DNA of 17,776 bases, taken from assembly GCA_002420305.1 (NCBI GenBank), contig DIHT01000014.1, positions 1 to 17,776 of the forward strand. Reading direction: 5' to 3'. Both the position numbers and the translations under genes were made by a program. Of the stretch, positions 1 to 7,001 are shown piece after piece. Each line of letters begins with the position of its first letter. Positions within the stretch are counted from its first letter, which is position 1. The notes under the pieces were generated by a model that was not told where the DNA came from, ran no database searches, and saw only the letters and a program-made list of their open reading frames with translations. The stretch is from Akkermansiaceae bacterium UBA5689. Lineage in GTDB: Bacteria > Verrucomicrobiota > Verrucomicrobiia > Verrucomicrobiales > Akkermansiaceae.

Positions 1-178
1 GGGAAATCAATTTGAGCGAAGAGAATCTCTCCAACTCTGCTGGGAGATATTTCACTCTGTAAAAGATGATTTCGTCCACATTATCGATGCAGATCAGCCT
101 GTCGAGGAGGCCCAGAAGGCTATCATGAGCACGGTCCACCCGGCCCTCGCCTCGTTACGGGCGAGAAAAGCTCAATGA
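1..178 (+). CDS. tmk: Thymidylate kinase, C-terminal fragment (5' end outside window)
   Basis: The reading frame is open from the window edge to a TGA at 176-178 and gives about 58 residues. The tail contains VHIIDADQPVEEAQKAI followed by a short helix. This resembles the end of bacterial dTMP kinases, where a hydrophobic strand leads into an IDA-x-QP motif and a final helix, as in E. coli Tmk. Tmk phosphorylates dTMP to dTDP with ATP in the cytoplasm, an essential step in dTTP supply. The P-loop and DRY motif lie upstream of the window, so the identification rests on the tail only. The gene ends 6 bp from the stop codon of the convergent ftsK, with no terminator hairpin between them. Another P-loop nucleoside monophosphate kinase is the main alternative. 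Confidence 0.7.
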   Translation, partial: GNQFERRESLQLCWEIFHSVKDDFVHIIDADQPVEEAQKAIMSTVHPALASLRARKAQ

Positions 179-184
179 TTGGCC

Positions 185-2734
185 CTAGTCCACCACAGCA
201 GGCTCTCCCTTGAGGAACACTTCACGAGCTCGAGAGCCATCGGCAGGACCTATGACGCCACGCTGCTCAAGAATATCAACCATCCTCGCAGCACGGGTGT
301 AGCCAAGCCTAAGCCGTCTCTGAAGCAACGACGTACTGGCTTTCTGCTCCTGCACGATGACTTCGATACACTTTTGAAGAATCTCTTCATCTGCATTTGA
401 GACCTCATCCTCATCTCCATCATCACCAGCTCCCCCCCCGTCAATACTGGCCTGCACGCTCTCCTCGAAACGCTGCTCACTTTGCACTGAACAAAATTCC
501 ACGAGGGATTCCACTTCCTCGTCCGAAATCCATGCTCCCTGAGCTCGATCGAGCTTTGCTGACCCCGGCGGCAAAAACAGCATGTCGCCTTTCCCCACCA
601 GCTTCTCTGCTCCCTTCCCATCAAGAATGACCCGGCTATCCAAAGCTGAAGAAACCTGGAACGCGATACGACTTGGTATATTTGCCTTAATAATCCCAGT
701 CACTACATCCGCCCGAGGCGTCTGCGTTGCTACGATTAAATGAATTCCTGCCGCTCTCGCTTTCTGGGCGATCCGGGCGATACACATTTCTACATCCGCA
801 GGCGCCGTCTGCATGAGATCTGCAAGCTCATCAATAATTATCACGATGTAGGGGAACCTGTCAGGAGTCTCTTCCTCTTCCTCCTCTTTCCATTCACCAT
901 CCATCGGCCCCAGCTCTCCGTCCTCAAGGGCTGCGGCGATCGACTCAACATGTTCCTCATCGATCACTTCATCCTCCTCCTCAATCTCCTCTTCTTCCTC
1001 GGCCATTACCGGAACTCCCTTATCTCTTACCCTGCCGTTAAAGGAGTCGAAATTCCGGACACCTTCCTTGGCAAACACCTTGTAGCGTCGCTCCATCTCG
1101 TTGACGCACCATTTAAGCGCTCCAACTACTTTTCTTGGGTCCGTCACAACAGGGACAACAAGATGAGGCAGATCGGAATAGACCTGCATCTCCACCACCT
1201 TGGGATCAATCATGATGAAGCGAAGTTCATCTGGGCCAAACTTGAAAAGGATACTCGAGATAATCGAATTGATGCAGACTGACTTACCGGACCCTGTAGC
1301 GCCCGCAACCAGCAGGTGAGGCATAGCCGCGAGATCGCCGATGACAGCCTTGCCATAGACGTCCTTGCCAAGCGCAAGGGGGATTTTCCGCTTGGAACTG
1401 CGAAACTCGTCATCTTGCAGCAGTTCCCGAAGGGCGACAGGCATCCGGGAATCATTCGCGATCTCAATACCTACGGTATCCTTTCCCGGGATCGGAGCGA
1501 GAATGTTGATCCGTTCCGCCTTAGTGGCCCGGGCAAGGTCAGGCTCTAACTGGGCAATCCGGCTGACCCGCAAGCCTATACTCGGATACACTTCATACCG
1601 GGTAATTGTGGGGCCTCTGGTAATATCACCAGCGGTCACATCAACACCAAAGGCCTTGAGGGTCTCAACGATTTTTGTCTGCTGGGCAATAAGAACATCC
1701 GTATTATCTTCCGTCGGGGCTTCTTCCTCTTCGTATTCGAGCAAATCGAACCCAGGAAGCTCATAATCCTCGAAGCCCTCAGTGCTGAGGGCCGCATGCT
1801 GCGGGGACCTCTTTCGTTCGAAAGGCTTGGCTCCAGCCGCCATTATGGGTGTGATCCTCTGGGTCGCGTCGATGATCTGCGGCTCCGGGATTTCCTGCAA
1901 GGGAAGATGCGATTGCCCCTTTTCATCCTGCTCGTAGCTTACGAGCTCCTCAACAGGGTCTCGGTCTCCAGCCTCTTCCTCATCCGTTTTCCGGCGTTTG
2001 CTCTTTCTCGATTTTCCTTTCGACGGAGATGGCTTCTTCCCAGCCGCCTTTCCTGTTGTCCCACGCGCCTTCTGAGCCACTCTCCTGCGCCAATCTTCCC
2101 GGGCCTGCTGGAATTTTTCGATACTCCAGAGAGCCAAGGCTTTGACAAATTTGACTGGATGAACTCCCAACAGAGTGAAAAAGCTCAGCCAATACACAAT
2201 GCCGAGAAGAATAATCGACCCCGCACTACTGAGCATTCCCTTGAGAACAACAACGCCGAGGCCCTCACCCACCACGCCTCCGGTCCCCGCAATCAGGTAA
2301 GCTTCCTTCCAGCTGGGGAAAAAGCTCTCCTGCACCGCCACAAGACTGGCTCCACTCACAAGGCAAACGCAAAACCCGATTGTAGTCCGTAGACTGTAGG
2401 CCGCACCCATGAAAAGCCGCCCAACGCCTAACCACAGCATTCCAAGAGGAAGAAGAAAGGCCGCGACACCAAAGACTTGAATTTGAATAAACCCAAGCAG
2501 TGTTCCAATCGGTCCAATCCAGTTTTCACGCGGGTTGTTGGCCTCGAGATCAAGAGCAAACCCGCTGAGGAGAGCCCAATCGGTGAAGGGGATCTTGATC
2601 GGCAAATCTCCCGGCGTGTAGGAAACAAGCGACAAGAGCAAAAGGATCCCAATGCCAGCCAGCAGGACGCCCATCGCTTCACGGGACCAACGAGTCTCGT
2701 TGCTACCCTTGCGCTTTGACCTATTCCTCGCCAT
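185..2734 (-). CDS. ftsK: DNA translocase FtsK
   Basis: FtsK is a septum-anchored, ATP-driven DNA pump that clears and aligns chromosome termini at division. The 849-residue product has a basic N-terminus and four to five hydrophobic segments (about 22-39, 77-103, 118-133, 149-167, 173-190). A charged linker (about 210-345) separates them from the motor. Walker A is GATGSGKS (478-485), Walker B is IIIDELADLM (632-641), and QKARAAGIHLIVATQTPRADV follows at about 657-677. A winged-helix gamma domain (about 781-841), the part that reads polar KOPS-like sites, ends the protein. The linker is short compared with E. coli FtsK. Unusual are an acidic insert of about 45 residues (578-622) between the Walker motifs and a Gly/Asp-rich spacer before the gamma domain. 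I chose the ATG at 2734 because AGGA (2741-2744) lies 6 nt upstream; a TTG at 2791 would add 19 residues. Identification is very secure. Confidence 0.97.
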   Translation of the reverse strand: MARNRSKRKGSNETRWSREAMGVLLAGIGILLLLSLVSYTPGDLPIKIPFTDWALLSGFALDLEANNPRENWIGPIGTLLGFIQIQVFGVAAFLLPLGMLWLGVGRLFMGAAYSLRTTIGFCVCLVSGASLVAVQESFFPSWKEAYLIAGTGGVVGEGLGVVVLKGMLSSAGSIILLGIVYWLSFFTLLGVHPVKFVKALALWSIEKFQQAREDWRRRVAQKARGTTGKAAGKKPSPSKGKSRKSKRRKTDEEEAGDRDPVEELVSYEQDEKGQSHLPLQEIPEPQIIDATQRITPIMAAGAKPFERKRSPQHAALSTEGFEDYELPGFDLLEYEEEEAPTEDNTDVLIAQQTKIVETLKAFGVDVTAGDITRGPTITRYEVYPSIGLRVSRIAQLEPDLARATKAERINILAPIPGKDTVGIEIANDSRMPVALRELLQDDEFRSSKRKIPLALGKDVYGKAVIGDLAAMPHLLVAGATGSGKSVCINSIISSILFKFGPDELRFIMIDPKVVEMQVYSDLPHLVVPVVTDPRKVVGALKWCVNEMERRYKVFAKEGVRNFDSFNGRVRDKGVPVMAEEEEEIEEEDEVIDEEHVESIAAALEDGELGPMDGEWKEEEEEETPDRFPYIVIIIDELADLMQTAPADVEMCIARIAQKARAAGIHLIVATQTPRADVVTGIIKANIPSRIAFQVSSALDSRVILDGKGAEKLVGKGDMLFLPPGSAKLDRAQGAWISDEEVESLVEFCSVQSEQRFEESVQASIDGGGAGDDGDEDEVSNADEEILQKCIEVIVQEQKASTSLLQRRLRLGYTRAARMVDILEQRGVIGPADGSRAREVFLKGEPAVVD

Positions 2735-2884
2735 AGATGTTCCTACAGAGTTTTCTTGAGCTCTGCGCGCTACAGAATCCCCTAAAATCAAGGGTCAAAC
2801 AAGATCGAATACCGCTTTTTTTGATTATCAACAAAATTTAAGCTTCCGAGGAGATCTTCCTGTATCCTTCCTTCCCTCTGTCTC
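2735..2884. promoter_or_regulatory. Divergent intergenic region between ftsK and the TIGR04282-like gene
   Basis: This 150-bp spacer must carry the promoters for both divergent genes. It is AT-rich around 2815-2842. An 11-bp perfect inverted repeat, TTGAT-T-ATCAA, lies at 2821-2831 and could be an operator or part of a promoter. Toward ftsK, TTGTTG and TATTCG are separated by 17 bp, which is only a weak sigma70 match. A purine-rich GAGGAG (2848-2853) is too far from the 2885 start to act as its ribosome site. Promoter positions are inferred from layout, not from strong motifs. Confidence 0.4.
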
Positions 2885-3574
2885 ATGCGCCTCCTCATCA
2901 TTTTTCTGGAAGAAGCCTTACCCAGTCAACTAGACCCCTCGACTGCCAATATTGTGGGCACGGAAAAGGCCGAAGTAGTTTACCGGGCTACGATTCGGCT
3001 GCTTCTTACACAGTTAAGTGGGCTTGAAAGGTGTCACTTAAGATTCTGCTACCGCCCTGCAGACGCGCATGACGCTATCCGCTTTTGGCTCCTCTCAGAG
3101 ATCATTGATCACCCCGGAATCCATCTGGATATCGAGGCAATCGATTTTAAACCTCAATCAGATGGTGATCTTGGAAGCCGGATATCTCGTGCCGCAGAGA
3201 ATGCATTTAGTGAAGGGTATCAACAGGTTGCCCTCATAGGCTCTAATTGCATCGAGATTTCAAGTCGCTGGATCCACGCAACTTTCGCCCAGCTCAACAA
3301 AAACTATAAAGCCGTTACCGGTGAAGGTCACGGAGGTGGCTGCTATCTTCTCGCTATGCGAGAATACCTGCCCTCCCTCTGCCGCCAAGTTACTTGGACG
3401 GGTTCGAGTGGCAAGACGAGCATTCTGCGGCAGGCCTCCTGTGAATCCTATTCCCTCTACCAGCTCCCAAACTTGTGTATCATCGAGACCTGCGCTGATT
3501 ACCAATCTACCCTCTCAGGCCTGATGGGACGTAAGTTTAGGAGTGCGATCGAAGACATTCTCGAATCTGCTTGA
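2885..3574 (+). CDS. Degenerate TIGR04282/DUF2064-type glycosyltransferase-like protein
   Basis: The 229-residue product follows the plan of the TIGR04282 (DUF2064) family, small GT-A-fold proteins annotated as glycosyl- or nucleotidyl-transferases. The visible landmarks are GDLGSRISRAAENAF (94-108), VALIGSNCIEIS (115-126) and GHGGGCYLLAMREYLPSL (148-165), then a typical W-T-x-S segment (171-174). Several expected residues have changed. The usual LIGxD-C-P is SNC, with Asn in place of Asp. The usual D-GG-Y-YL is HGGGCYLL. The N-terminal K-TRL nucleotide-binding motif is not recognisable. The protein may therefore be catalytically altered or inactive. The ATG at 2885 has no clear Shine-Dalgarno. 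The gene precedes manA on the same strand with a gap of about 90 bp, so co-transcription is plausible. Family membership is fairly sure; the activity is unknown. Confidence 0.72.
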   Translation: MRLLIIFLEEALPSQLDPSTANIVGTEKAEVVYRATIRLLLTQLSGLERCHLRFCYRPADAHDAIRFWLLSEIIDHPGIHLDIEAIDFKPQSDGDLGSRISRAAENAFSEGYQQVALIGSNCIEISSRWIHATFAQLNKNYKAVTGEGHGGGCYLLAMREYLPSLCRQVTWTGSSGKTSILRQASCESYSLYQLPNLCIIETCADYQSTLSGLMGRKFRSAIEDILESA

Positions 3575-3663
3575 AGGCATCCCGTGTCCCCCGGTAGAGC
3601 TGCCTTACAGTCTCTCACTGCTTGACTCTTCCAGCCGGTCGCGTCCATTCTCCGGCACTCATC

Positions 3664-4596
3664 GTGTCGCCAATCCACTTCCAGCCGCTCTACATGCCCC
3701 GCGTCTGGGGAGGAAGAACTCTGGAAACCCTCCTAGGCCGACAATTACCCGGGCCGGGGCCTTGGGGTGAATCATGGGAAGTGTCCGATCGGCCATCGGA
3801 GCAGTCTGTTGTCAGCACTGGTAGATGGGCTGGAAGTAGTCTCCACGAGCTGTGGAACTTCAGGCGGGAGGAGCTTTTTGGCGATAACCTGAAGAGCTCT
3901 CGCTTCCCTCTTCTCATGAAGATTCTGGACTCAAAGGACGATCTCTCCATTCAAGTTCACCCTCCGGCACAGATCGCACCCCTGCTAGGAGGCTCCCCCA
4001 AGACAGAGATGTGGTATATCGCCCAGGCTTTACCTGGATCCAAACTCTACGTGGGCCTTCGAGAGGGAATTAACCGCGGGCAGTTTGAGGAAGCGATCCG
4101 TAGCGGATCATTGGAGAACATGATCCACTCCGTGGAGCCGCGAGCCGGCCAATCCATTTTTATTCCCTCAGGGCGCCTGCATGCTATCGGGGCTGGAATG
4201 TTGATTTACGAAATACAGCAGAACTCAGATACAACCTACCGCGTCTTTGACTGGAATAGAGTGGGCCTGGACGGGAGGCCACGAGATCTGCATGTGCGTG
4301 AATCCCTGGCGAGCATTGACTTCACGGATTACGAACCCGCAATGGACCAGCCAAAGGGGCAGAATCTGGCAACATGCCGGCACTTCAAGGTGGACTTCCT
4401 CAAACTCCCAACAGGAGCTACGATATGCAATCCTGACCCTAATCGATTTTCGATAATCACTGTCACCAGTGGTGAGATCCTGGACAAGAGCGGCACCGTC
4501 TATTCAACTGGCGACTTTCTCCTTCTGCCCAGAGGCTCGGTGGCGCTTGACGCAGTAAAGAGCACCTCTCTCCTGCAGACGACCCTTCCTTATTAG
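3664..4596 (+). CDS. manA: Mannose-6-phosphate isomerase, class I (short bacterial type)
   Basis: ManA is a zinc enzyme that interconverts fructose-6-phosphate and mannose-6-phosphate, linking glycolysis to mannose use and GDP-mannose-derived glycans. The 310-residue product starts with IHFQPLYMPRVWGGRTL, the typical N-terminus of short bacterial forms. The family landmarks appear in order: LSIQVHP (94-100), KTEMWYI (113-119), IPSGRLHAIGAG (167-178) and EIQQNSDTTYRVFDW (183-197). His99, Glu115 and His173 are the likely zinc ligands, and Arg193 is the conserved catalytic arginine. A C-terminal cupin-like sheet follows. I prefer the GTG at 3664 because homology begins directly after it; a TTG at 3622 would add 14 residues without homology. 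The gene ends 10 bp from the convergent purU and probably shares a transcript with the upstream transferase-like gene. Confidence 0.93.
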   Translation: MSPIHFQPLYMPRVWGGRTLETLLGRQLPGPGPWGESWEVSDRPSEQSVVSTGRWAGSSLHELWNFRREELFGDNLKSSRFPLLMKILDSKDDLSIQVHPPAQIAPLLGGSPKTEMWYIAQALPGSKLYVGLREGINRGQFEEAIRSGSLENMIHSVEPRAGQSIFIPSGRLHAIGAGMLIYEIQQNSDTTYRVFDWNRVGLDGRPRDLHVRESLASIDFTDYEPAMDQPKGQNLATCRHFKVDFLKLPTGATICNPDPNRFSIITVTSGEILDKSGTVYSTGDFLLLPRGSVALDAVKSTSLLQTTLPY

Positions 4597-4606
4597 GCCC
4601 TTCGGA

Positions 4607-5464
4607 TCAGTCCGGAAAAACGATCGCGCGGTGATTATCGAGAATAATCCTCTCATGCACATGATACCGAATTCCCTTTGCGAGGGCAGAACGCTCACAA
4701 TCGCGTCCGAGACGAATAAGATCGTGAACTGAGTGGTAATGCTGTACCCGCTCAACCTCCTGATCAATAATGGGGCCAGCATCAAGATCCTCGGTTACAT
4801 AATGGCATGTTGCTCCGATCAGCTTTACCCCTCTCTCGAAGGCCTTCCGATAGGGATTGGCTCCCACAAAAGCCGGAAGAAAGCTATGATGGATGTTGAT
4901 CATGCGTCCCTTGTAGGCCGCGCAAAGCCACCCCGGAACAACTTGCATGAAGCGGGCCAGCACTACGAGCTCCACCGCCTGCTTCGTTAACAATCTATCG
5001 ATGGCTCGAAATCCCTCCTCTTTGTCCTCTCCGATCTCTACATGATGAAAGGGTATGCCTGCCTGCTCCGCGATGAGACGGCAGTCATCCCTATTCCCGA
5101 TAATGGAGGTAATTTCTACTGGTAGTTCACAAAGCTGTGCCCGCCACAGAATCTCGTTGAGACAATGGTCGGTTTTCGTGACGAGCACTGCAGTTCTCAT
5201 TCGATATGGAAGACGTCGAAAATGCCATTGAGCCTCCAGAAGACGACCGAGTGTCCCAAAACCTCTTACAAACTCATCGGTCTCAACCTTAAGCCCGGAG
5301 GTATCAATTTCCAGGCGGGCAAAGAATCTGCTTCTGACCGCATCGGTAAACTGATTGAACTCGACGAGGTTTCCCTCGTGCTCGGAGACATATCCAGCAA
5401 TCTTAGCTACCAACCCAGCACGGTCTGGACAGTCAATTTTTAAAATCAGGCCTTCTCTGATCAT
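4607..5464 (-). CDS. purU: Formyltetrahydrofolate deformylase
   Basis: PurU hydrolyses 10-formyl-tetrahydrofolate to formate and tetrahydrofolate, balancing the one-carbon pool and, in E. coli, feeding formate to PurT. The 285-residue product is full length. An N-terminal ACT domain (about 6-85) begins LILKIDCPDRAGLVAKIAGYV; in E. coli this region senses glycine and methionine. The formyltransferase-fold domain follows, with MINIHHSFLPAFVGANPY (188-205) and GATCHYVTEDLDAGPIID (217-234). Asn190, His192 and Asp228 are the catalytic triad expected from the PurN/PurU family. The ATG at 5464 follows the stop codon of the upstream lysR gene after 3 nt (TGA CCC ATG), so it is almost certainly co-transcribed and probably translationally coupled with that regulator. 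Confidence 0.96.
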   Translation of the reverse strand: MIREGLILKIDCPDRAGLVAKIAGYVSEHEGNLVEFNQFTDAVRSRFFARLEIDTSGLKVETDEFVRGFGTLGRLLEAQWHFRRLPYRMRTAVLVTKTDHCLNEILWRAQLCELPVEITSIIGNRDDCRLIAEQAGIPFHHVEIGEDKEEGFRAIDRLLTKQAVELVVLARFMQVVPGWLCAAYKGRMINIHHSFLPAFVGANPYRKAFERGVKLIGATCHYVTEDLDAGPIIDQEVERVQHYHSVHDLIRLGRDCERSALAKGIRYHVHERIILDNHRAIVFPD

Positions 5465-5467
5465 GGG

Positions 5468-6367
5468 TCAACTCGGCTTCGCTAAGTTTTTAGCACGCTC
5501 ACGAGCCAATTCCAGAAAATCCCTCGCGATAGGCTTCAGGTTTTCCTGATGGATTGCCCCCACAACCACCGGAGAAAATCCTCTCAGGTGGATTGCCCTC
5601 AGCCCACCCGGAGGCTCCTTACCGGGGATCTCCACTCCCATTCCCATGCCAAAGCCCCACGAGACATAATCTCCAACAAGGTCTAGGGAATCCACCTCCA
5701 TATTTGGAACAAGGTCGACACCTCTCTCCTCAAAGGAATCGAGAAAGATCCTTCCCAGAACGTTCCCCGCGGGCAGACCGACGAGTGGATACCTTGGAGC
5801 CTTCCGGCCCGTATCCTCATTCTTAACCAGCAGGTCACTTAGTCCTCGCACTTTCCATTTCTCCGGCACCAGCAGCACGAGAGGTATTTTCAATAGCTCT
5901 ACCGTCTGTAATCCCTCGGTGATCCGTTCGCCGATAATGCTTATGGCAAGATCAACCTGCTGACTTTTAAGAAGCCCCTGCAACTCCCCCGGCTCCACCT
6001 CACGTAGAGAAAAGCGGGCAGACGGACGCTTGGTCCGAACTTCCGCGAGAAGATCAGGCAGGTGAATACGAAGCGCAGAACCGGAAGCCGCTATACGCAG
6101 ATGAGATCCTTCTTCTCCTTTAAGACGGGCTTCCACTTCTCCAACTTGAGAAAAGAAGGGGTAGACAAAATCATATAATTCATCTCCGGCAGGCGTCAGC
6201 GCGAAGGGCCTCCGGTTGAAGAGCTTCACTCCTAGCTCTTTTTCAAGCTGAAGAATCTGCCCACTCACTGCTGGCTGCTGAATCCCATAGGGCATCCGCC
6301 GAACTGCAGCCGTAATACCTTCATATTTGGCAACGAAGTAGAAGAGTTCAAGATGGTGAATGTTCAT
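5468..6367 (-). CDS. LysR-family transcriptional regulator, upstream of purU
   Basis: The 299-residue product is a standard-length LysR-type regulator. Residues 1-60 form the winged helix-turn-helix, with HHLELFYFVAKYEGITAAVRR, then QQPAVSGQILQLEKELGVKLFNRR and LTPAGDELY. A linker helix leads to a periplasmic-binding-protein-like effector domain (about 88-295). One small variation is RRMPYGIQQPAVSGQI, where most family members have an A-x-x-L-x-x-SQPAVS spacing. The cognate effector cannot be read from sequence. It shares a transcript with purU (3-nt spacing) and lies divergent from dtd across a 161-bp AT-rich spacer, the usual place for LysR autoregulation. I infer that it senses a metabolite linked to one-carbon, glycine or formate metabolism, but this rests on linkage only. 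The ATG at 6367 has no obvious Shine-Dalgarno. Confidence 0.93.
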   Translation of the reverse strand: MNIHHLELFYFVAKYEGITAAVRRMPYGIQQPAVSGQILQLEKELGVKLFNRRPFALTPAGDELYDFVYPFFSQVGEVEARLKGEEGSHLRIAASGSALRIHLPDLLAEVRTKRPSARFSLREVEPGELQGLLKSQQVDLAISIIGERITEGLQTVELLKIPLVLLVPEKWKVRGLSDLLVKNEDTGRKAPRYPLVGLPAGNVLGRIFLDSFEERGVDLVPNMEVDSLDLVGDYVSWGFGMGMGVEIPGKEPPGGLRAIHLRGFSPVVVGAIHQENLKPIARDFLELARERAKNLAKPS

Positions 6368-6528
6368 TCAAGACGTCAAAGGCGATAGCCGTTATCAAAA
6401 TAATCGATGATTTATTTATATTTATCGAGAACAAAGGTCCTCCCCGCGTGTTCTCAGATCAGCTCTCAGAGGGTATACCAACATCGTAGATTGCTTGAAT
6501 GATTACTCAGGGGAATCACACTCAGAAC
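6368..6528. promoter_or_regulatory. Divergent lysR/dtd promoter region with candidate LysR-type site
   Basis: The 161-bp spacer separates the divergent lysR-purU pair from dtd. Its lysR-proximal half is markedly AT-rich (6390-6430). Within it TCGAT (6404-6408) and ATCGA (6424-6428) form an inverted repeat with a 15-bp spacer, a little longer than the T-N11-A core usual for LysR proteins. Toward dtd there is a weak TTCTCA-17 bp-TATACC promoter-like pair ending near 6479. These sites are suggestive only; the position relative to a divergent LysR gene is the best argument. Confidence 0.4.
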
Positions 6529-6981
6529 ATGCGTGCCGTCATTCAGCGAGTATCAAGTGCCTCCGTCGCTGTCGAAGGAACGGTCATTTCTTCAATCGAA
6601 TCCGGGCTCCTCATCCTGTTAGGAATTGAAGAAGCAGACGACTCGACGGATATCGAATGGCTCACAAAAAAGATCACAAGCCTTCGGATCCTTGAAGATG
6701 CGGAAGGCCGTATGAACCTCTCTCTACGCGATACCGGTGGAAGCGCACTTGTTGTCAGTCAGTTCACTCTCCATGCCAGCACTCGTAAGGGAACCCGCCC
6801 CTCCTTTATCCGGGCAGCGCCCCCTACACATTCAAAGCCACTCTACGAGCAATTCTGTATAACCCTCTCCACTTATCTCGAACAAGAAGTCGAGCGAGGG
6901 CGCTTCGGGGCAATGATGGAGGTCGCCCTGGTGAACGATGGACCTGTCACTATTCTTATCGACTCAAGAAATCGTGAGTAA
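6529..6981 (+). CDS. dtd: D-aminoacyl-tRNA deacylase
   Basis: Dtd cleaves D-amino acids (and glycine mischarged on tRNA-Ala) from tRNA, a chirality proofreading step in the cytoplasm. The 150-residue length matches the family. MRAVIQRVSSASVAVEG opens the protein as in E. coli Dtd. SQFTL (77-81) carries the conserved active-site threonine at 80, RKGTRPSF lies at 86-93, and NDGPVT (136-141) holds the Gly-cisPro motif that excludes L-amino acids. I chose the ATG at 6529 because homology begins exactly there; the in-frame ATG at 6499 would add ten unrelated residues. GGGGA lies about 14 nt upstream, rather far for a ribosome site. The gene stands alone and converges on the membrane zinc-ribbon gene with a 20-bp gap. 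Confidence 0.95.
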   Translation: MRAVIQRVSSASVAVEGTVISSIESGLLILLGIEEADDSTDIEWLTKKITSLRILEDAEGRMNLSLRDTGGSALVVSQFTLHASTRKGTRPSFIRAAPPTHSKPLYEQFCITLSTYLEQEVERGRFGAMMEVALVNDGPVTILIDSRNRE

Positions 6982-7001
6982 TCAGGGTCCACAGGAAAGA
7001 C

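Noticed and set aside
740..1282. Long open frame on the + strand opposite ftsK
   Set aside because: It is a shadow of the strongly conserved ftsK motor region, and its translation shows no domain-like pattern.
4597..4620. TTCGGA-TCAG-TCCGGAA hairpin in the manA/purU convergence as a terminator
   Set aside because: The stem is short and bulged, and it is followed by A residues rather than T on the manA strand.
4633..4649. Inverted repeat GATTAT-CGAGA-ATAATC as a terminator for manA or purU
   Set aside because: It lies inside the purU coding sequence and has no T run on the manA strand, so it is probably a chance palindrome.
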